DNA of 64,000 nucleotides from Aplidium turbinatum (Eukaryota > Chordata > Ascidiacea > Aplousobranchia > Polyclinidae). The DNA lies in NCBI GenBank assembly GCA_918807975.1, contig OU964929.1, positions 13,347,197-13,411,196 of the forward strand, in the 5' to 3' direction. This document shows, in pieces, positions 58,131 to 64,000 of this stretch. Positions within the stretch are counted from its first letter, which is position 1; every line of letters starts with the position of its first letter. Both the position numbers and the translations under genes were made by a program. Below the pieces are notes generated by a model, which saw nothing but the letters and a program-made list of their open reading frames with translations, was not told the origin of the DNA and made no database searches.

Positions 58131-61100
58131 AACATTCCCACAATCAAGCAATCCAAAATGCAACCTGGTTATTACAAGGTTCTATTTCATATCCTTGCAT
58201 ACACTCTGATAGAAAATCAAAAATACAATATCTACTACAATCTATCTAGCTATGTTTTGTTACACCAAATAGCGTGATGTATTAAGGTCGTTGGTCGTTG
58301 GAGTTTTACTGCCATGGAAGGTTTTAGTAGTTATTGTTGCCATGGTCACCGTGAGTTTGGTGATTCTCATGATAAAAAGAATTTAAAGAAAAATATTCAA
58401 CTTTGCTTACGTCGAAGATATTGAACCAAAGTATCGGCCACTAATTTCACTTTAGACTACATGCGAAACGAGCTGGAAAAGAAATTCATGGATTAAAATT
58501 CGTAGTTTACTTGAGCAAAACTCGAAAAATATTGAAGGGTTTACCTCAATACCTCATGGGGTGAACCAACTATAATTACCTATTTCTACAATACTAAAAA
58601 CAAAAAAAAATTGAAAACGATTACATAGTTTTGATGGAAGGGCAGTCCATTGCATTTTTTTTAAATATTGTGCTGCTCAGAGAATATTATTTCCAATTTC
58701 AGGCCGAAAGTGAAGATGTCATACATTGTCGGTGTCAAAGAAAAACGTTTACGAAATCTTTTTCTCAATAGTAGGGAAAGTAAAATGTATGCATGAGGTT
58801 GAGAATATTTCTTTACAGTTTAATTAGTTTAAAATCATTACGACATCATTACAGTGGTTTTAACATCATTTCGACAAACTTTGTCAGAAGTAGGCAATCT
58901 CATTTTTTAAACACACGGAATATGAAAAGTATCAGATTTTAATATTCATTTTGAAAACGATTTCTTCAACAACAAACTAATGTAAATAAACATGTTTAGA
59001 AATTGCCACTGTTTTCTTAAAAGGATTAAAGTTTCGATCAGTTAAAGATATTTGACAGGCACGAATTAAACAATGACCTTTCAGCCTTGCTGGATGGAAA
59101 ACTTTATATTTATCTTTACCTACATGCAAACATGCCGGCACCGTTAGAGCGGTGTGAAAAAAATAGACCATGCAATTACAAAGAGGATCTTTTGTTATGC
59201 ACGACTACAATAACAACACTATTGAGACTACTGTTTAGAAAAAGGCAGGTTGCTTTTTATCGTATGCAAGCTTATGTGCTCGCTGGTTGAAGATTTAAAG
59301 TGCACAGAAAGGCACAAGTCAAAGCCTTTAGGAGGCTACTTGGAGTTTTCAGGTAGACTAAAACTTTCGGAGCGCTAGTCAGTGGCGAATAGGGCGCATG
59401 GAATATTGGTTAGGTTTTATCCACAAGGATTATAACATTTCGTGTCAAAAATACAGTGTGTGACATCATCGTTAAATAGCCTTAAAAATTCCGAAACATA
59501 CGCAACACCTATGAGCCGAACAGCGTACTTAAGCCAGAAGTAGCGGACACAAGATCAAAAGTTCTAAGTCGAAAACTGGCCTGCCTGTAGTGACGTAGAC
59601 ATCTGCTTTGCAAGGTAAAGCATAGAAAAGTTTCATGCTCATTATCGTTTGAGTTTAAATTGGAAAAAATGCATTGATTTTATCGAAGTTTATTGATTGC
59701 CTCAACTATGTACGTGGTCTGACGTTGGCAATAATTAAAGCTCCGTAGGGATTTCGCAGCTCAGATCGCTTTCTGTCAAGCAAGACTATTTCACGCTATA
59801 AGAATAGGCTACAAACCGCAAGAAAGACAGGCTGCCAATGCTTTTGAATATTTAAAAAGTTGTTTTGTGACAGCGTCAATATTATGAATGGTATTTTTGC
59901 TTTAAATAAAGCTGTGTGTTGATTCAAATACAAACAGCACAAGAAAAACTGATTTGCTTATCTGCATCTGCATATCGATTTTGACAAAAAACGTTTAGGA
60001 TTATACAAACTGTGTAGTAGAATGTTTATGTTGAATAAGATCAGTTGCCTGATCTTATTCCATGAGCTATATTACAACGTATGTACAGTAACAAGAAGTC
60101 TCTGTTTAACATATAATAGGCCTACTGTACTGTATTGTACCCCACTTAAACCAAAAACCGTCAGAACCAATACCAACGTACACCTAATACACACAACTAA
60201 ACATCGAGAATCTTGGAAATTTTTTGTACAAAATGCAGTCAATGCTTGGAATCAAGTACGACAATAAAAAAAGAAGAAGAAGATTGTAAATTAGTTTTGA
60301 CTACTAATGGTCTGATCTTCTTTGAGTCACAAATAGCAATATCAACAAAGTTGCCAGTAATATTCCTTGTCTTGGCATCGTTACAAATATTTTTATTGAT
60401 TATGGTTATGCTGTTAAGATATTGAAGCATGACAAAAAGCATGTTAATACGTATTGCTCCTCAAGAGCTGATGTAAAAACATTCTCCTGGAAAATTTGTT
60501 TTCCAGATAAACACAGCTTCCTTGGTTAATTAATTTCATACGGAGCTCGCAGAGCAGCAATAGATTATGCAGCTACTCCTCCTGCTACTGACTGTTGCAA
60601 AATTCAGTAAATAACGTAGGACGGCGGATCAGTGACTACCTAAAATTTACGAACTTTCTGTATACAGTTAGAAATTTAGCTCAAGTCGCTTATGCATTCA
60701 CAAAATGTAACAACCGTTTGCTTTATAGAAACAGAAGCATAGAAACGAATTATTCTTTAAACGTGTTAAAAACTGTGCAAGTTTAATGATAAAAACTTGA
60801 GTCAATGATGATAAAGGATCAATTATAAAGTCAATGATGGTGTAAGTTACAAGAGAAGCATTCAAGTAGCTTGGGAATTTGTCAAGAGCATTAAAACACC
60901 ATGTCTTGGCATTTTGTCGAGCGTTGGTTGCAGAAGGTCAGTGGTCACACTTGCATTGAAAAGCTTGTCATATGTCATCATTAAATTCTGATAATGTAAA
61001 GGCTGAAAGTTTTCGGTATATAATATTAGTTGACAATTTAAAAAAGTGCTCTTCATTCCCAGCCAGCCTCAAAGCAAATCAAATTGTTTTTAAGTTCATG

Positions 61101-61245
61101 CTGGTTAGACACGTTTGGAATTCGTTACTTGACCATCAGTCCCAAACTCAAAGACTCTGATGTGAGATTAGTTAAGATTAATCATTGAAGTAAAAATATC
61201 GATTGCAAGAAGGCGAAAATTCAATCGAGATTCAAATGTTTTCAG
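58131..61245. other. upstream region or first intron of the connexin gene
   Basis: The start exon of the connexin (about 14 codons, expected to read M-x-x-W-x-x-L) should lie here or further left, but no convincing match with a phase-0 donor was found. A likely LINE tail at 60130-60290 is the only repeat called. Confidence 0.35.
60130..60290 (+). mobile_element. possible LINE 3' end
   Basis: The frame ends KHRESWKFFVQNAVNAWNQ, like the final S-FF-A-WN-LP motif of many non-LTR reverse transcriptases, and a GAAGAAGAAG-like tail follows. It is short and diverged, so it is uncertain. Confidence 0.4.
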
Positions 61246-61380
61246 GTCAATCAACATTCTACTTTGATTGGAAAGTTTTGGATCACATTCTTGATTGTCT
61301 TTCGGATCGTTGTCGTCTCCAGCGTTGGTGATCGGGTGTATTCTGATGAACAGAGCGAATTTAAATGCAACACATTGCAG
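61246..61380 (+). CDS. connexin exon: TM1 and first half of E1
   Basis: The acceptor GTTTTCAG is followed by VNQHSTLIGKFWITFLIVFR and then VYSDEQSEFKCNTLQ. The donor is CAG|GTTTTT. It has 45 codons in phase 0. The upstream junction falls close to, but not at, the single coding intron of vertebrate GJD2, which lies a few codons later. Confidence 0.9.
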
Positions 61381-63743
61381 GTTTTTATGTTTATTTTGCT
61401 TTTGTAGGTCTTTTAGATAAAATCATTGTAGCGTATGTCGCAAAAGCGTTTAAAATAGAAGTAAAGTGCCAACAATTTTTTTTATAAAACATACTTCAAA
61501 CACCTTGAGGCGTAGGGTGTTAAAGGAATAGAGCCTTGGTTGCAAAAACATTGAAGTTATTTACAAACATTTCCTTCACGTTTTTTATGGTATAGGCTAA
61601 ATCAGAACCCGAAAGATAATAAACTTAAAATTTTCCTGTTGTAAAACCTAATTTTGTGTCGGCAATGGCTGCTTCGTTATGCTACCATGCTGCAAATTCT
61701 GGCTAATACACCTCCAATGCAGCTATCTTCATGCAGCTATCTTTCACTGACAGGCTTTCATTTCGTCAATTTATCGACCAAGGAAAGATCATCAAACCCT
61801 AAAAAACTGTCATGTAAAGAAATCTGGAAACACGACAGCCCAACACACACACACAATGAGTTTCAATGAATTATGCAACGTTGTGTCACGGTTAACAAGA
61901 ATACAATTGCTTCTTGTTGGTGGTTGCCGAGAGCTCTTTTTGCAATACTCCTTCATGGAATAGATTTACAATGATGCCTACACTGGGTAAATTTTGAAGG
62001 CCCAAAATCTTGTATAAATTGAGCTGAAAGTGAAAACAGTTTTCTGAGATAAACTTCCCTGACATTTGCTGTAATATAACATATGACAATTTTCAGCTCC
62101 CAGGGGAATAGTACGACTTCTCTTTGAGACACCTTGTGCCTATATTCAGCGTCATTGCTTAAAGCAGAATATCTTCAAATGACTAAAATGGCTGTGTACT
62201 AAAAGTAGCTTAGATGTTTTAAATGTAAAACTCGCATGCTGCCCATGAAGAAACTCGGCAAGAATTTTAATTGAAATAGCTTTTAAAAAATACTCAGCAA
62301 CACCGTATATGTTTCAAATCGCTAATAAGGCAGTTTCTGTTCACAAGATATACTTCTCTCATGTTTATCTCGGATTTTTAAACAAAAGTTAGTTTTGAGA
62401 TCGAGTGACTGTGTGTTTTCGGCAAAGTTGTGTTAAAAATGAAAATATTCGAAAGATTTTTTTCAAACTAGGCAACAGTTTTAGGCTTTTGTAAAACCAG
62501 GGATTGCAATTCTTGAAGCAAACTCTAATTTTCAATAAGCTTGTTGGCGCAGTATCCGAATGGACCTACTTACGTAAGATATATAGGCTATATTTATGAT
62601 AAGTCATTAGTTCATGCACCTGCTACTTGAAAATAAAGATACTTGCAAATATAGTTTCTATAATTGAATTACTTCTGTAAGCGTTCGGTGTCGTTTTTAC
62701 AAAAATGCAATAAAAAATCGACAAAATGGAAAAAACTACTTATCCGCAAGTTCATTAATACTTTTGGCATGAAATAATAATGAGATTACAGGTGTGTGCG
62801 TAAAGAAACTTTTCATAGAAGTTACAACGTAGTGTAGGCCCACTTAAGTTTTCTTGAGCAAACATCTGGTTTACACAAAATGTGCACGAATGGCCGTTGC
62901 ATCTGGTTGTGGTAGCCTGAAAGAAAAGTGTTAACTGTAAATTTTGAACTTTGCTGGCTTCTTAGACCACTTTTTGGCATATGCTGGCTTGTTTCTCAAT
63001 CTTTTTCTGACACTTTTTAGCCTTTTTTATTTGGTATTGCTGCTAATTTTTGACTCACATTATGACAAACCGGCTGCTAAAAGAAAGTGTCAGAAATGAG
63101 CTTACGTTCCAATTTTGATGTTAAAACTTGTACGCAAGCCATAGTTTTGGTAAACTTGCCTATAATTAACCAACCATTTCTACTATTAAAACAGAACTAA
63201 AGCATTTGTTGGCGTGCAGAAAACTTTTGTGTTGTCATGCAAGATAACCGACCTACAATCAAAACTGCTTCTTTGCAAAGGTTTTCAAACCAAACCAATC
63301 TTGAAATACTCTAAACTTTTTCATCAAATAGCAAAAGGTTTCAACTTATGATATTGACCAGATCATCTCAAACATTAAATGGCATATACAGTACAGTATT
63401 ATACCCGTGGCTACGTCCTTGATTGGACCTTAATGTGTAGGCTCAAACCATAGCTCAAACATTGGCGGTCAGATGGTAGTTGGTAATGATTAGACACCGA
63501 ATTATATTTTATAAAAAAGTTTGTCTCAATCAATTTACATACTGTCTATTGTGGTTTCAGGTTGGATGTTCAAATGTATGTTTCAACAAATTTTCTCCTA
63601 TATCACACATTCGCTTCTGGTCATTTCAAATCATAATGGTGACTACTCCATCAATTATTTTCATGGTTTATTCAGCACATCAAATAAAGAAAAAGCCTCC
63701 CAATAAAGAAAAATCTTCCGTCACTGGCCCAACACCATCACCG
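61246..63743 (+). CDS. connexin (gap-junction protein), delta/Cx36-like, partial
   Basis: Two exons (61246-61380 and 63561-63743, both phase 0 to 0) encode the N-terminal helix end, TM1, extracellular loop 1, TM2 and the start of the cytoplasmic loop. Key signatures are QHSTLIGKFW, then SDEQSEFKCNTLQ joined to VGCSNVCFNK, then SPISHIRFWSFQIIM. The loop keeps the family C-x6-C-x3-C cysteine pattern. Connexins form hexameric hemichannels whose E1 and E2 cysteines dock cells. The closest match by eye is vertebrate Cx36 (GJD2): CNTLQ, PISHIR-W-FQIIMV-TPS and S-HQ are shared. A conserved E1 Pro is Val here. The start exon was not found, and E2 and TM3-4 lie beyond the window. Confidence 0.9.
61381..63560. 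other. connexin intron inside extracellular loop 1
   Basis: This is a GT-AG intron of 2.2 kb splitting the loop between CNTLQ and VGC. No bounded repeat was recognised within it. Frames at 61654-61869 and 61892-62089 look like chance. Confidence 0.8.
63561..63743 (+). CDS. connexin exon: second half of E1, TM2, start of cytoplasmic loop
   Basis: The acceptor GTGGTTTCAG is followed by VGCSNVCFNKFSPISHIRFW, a hydrophobic TM2, and the basic, Pro-rich HQIKKKPPNKEKSS. The donor is CACCG|GTAAGT. It has 61 codons in phase 0. Confidence 0.92.
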
Positions 63744-64000
63744 GTAAGTAAAATAAGCTAATAGGTCTAATCTAGTTTCTGAATTTATCTATTTTCCGGT
63801 GGGATGTTACAAATTAAATAGTCTAACGTTTTTTAGATTAATTACTGACACAAAACAGCATGGTCGATACATGCCAATAAACTCTCCCCTGGACAACTTG
63901 CACGTTTCGAGAAAGATCCGTTTTTAAAAGTCTTCTAGAAATCCACCGGAGAGAGTTAATTGCGCTCGGAAGAGTCATTTTAACGAAGGATCAATGCAAC
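63744..64000. other. start of the next connexin intron
   Basis: A/T-rich sequence after a strong donor. No further exon was seen before the window ends. Confidence 0.6.

Noticed and set aside
59130-59340. Third copy of SINE family B
   Set aside because: Only scattered matches (GAGCGGTGTG, GGTTGAAGATTTAAAGTG) were seen, too weak to call.
61099-61160. Sequence VWNSLLDHQ resembling the start of a connexin, just upstream of the TM1 exon
   Set aside because: No donor site allows it to join the next exon, and a stop follows in frame.
1-64000. LTR retroelements, endogenous viruses, Polintons, CRISPR arrays
   Set aside because: No paired LTRs, protease/integrase/capsid motifs or regularly spaced repeats were recognised.

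Overview
This is a eukaryotic, AT-rich, intron-rich window with no bacterial or viral gene content. Two host genes can be read with confidence, both on the + strand. The right end carries two exons of a gap-junction connexin. Connexins are known only from chordates, and this one has an intron inside the first extracellular loop, unlike most vertebrate connexins. I therefore infer a tunicate (ascidian-like) genome with long introns. The species cannot be named from the sequence.

Region 1 (1-28.8 kb) is dominated by one gene of 11 well-supported exons (15439-28705) plus two less certain 5' exons (5784-5874, 6972-7165). Every exon phase fits, giving a 761-residue reading frame with no internal stop. 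The product has a Ser/Thr-rich basic N-terminal half, one pleckstrin homology (PH) domain, a long coiled coil and a Ser-rich acidic tail. It looks like a cortical or signalling adaptor. Its PH domain most resembles the second PH domain of the AFAP family, but I do not assign an orthologue. The introns hold LINE fragments, a tRNA-derived SINE, foldback repeats and one probable GC-AG intron. A separate unassigned exon lies at 2027-2144, beside a terminal-inverted-repeat element.

Region 2 (28.8-61.2 kb) is a repeat-rich intergenic stretch. It includes two SINEs head to head (29.8-30.4 kb), four elements with 8-bp target-site duplications and hAT-like ends (31004-31723, 42106-45221, 53263-54321, 56635-57403), and a foldback element nested inside the largest of them. 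It also has a 3.2-kb piggyBac-like element flanked by TTAA, 3' pieces of several LINEs, a tandem 160-bp duplication and a near-perfect 83-bp-arm hairpin. No transposase could be recognised in any DNA element, so all look non-autonomous or decayed.

Region 3 (61.2-64 kb) holds the connexin exons (61246-61380 and 63561-63743), close to the delta/Cx36 type. The start exon was not found and the gene runs off the right edge.

No LTR retrovirus, Polinton, CRISPR array, rRNA or intact tRNA gene was recognised. The most interesting items are the unassigned PH/coiled-coil protein, the connexin with a split E1 loop, tRNA-like modules carried inside two unrelated inverted-repeat elements, and a dispersed repeat whose copies keep a hairpin although the stem sequence changes.
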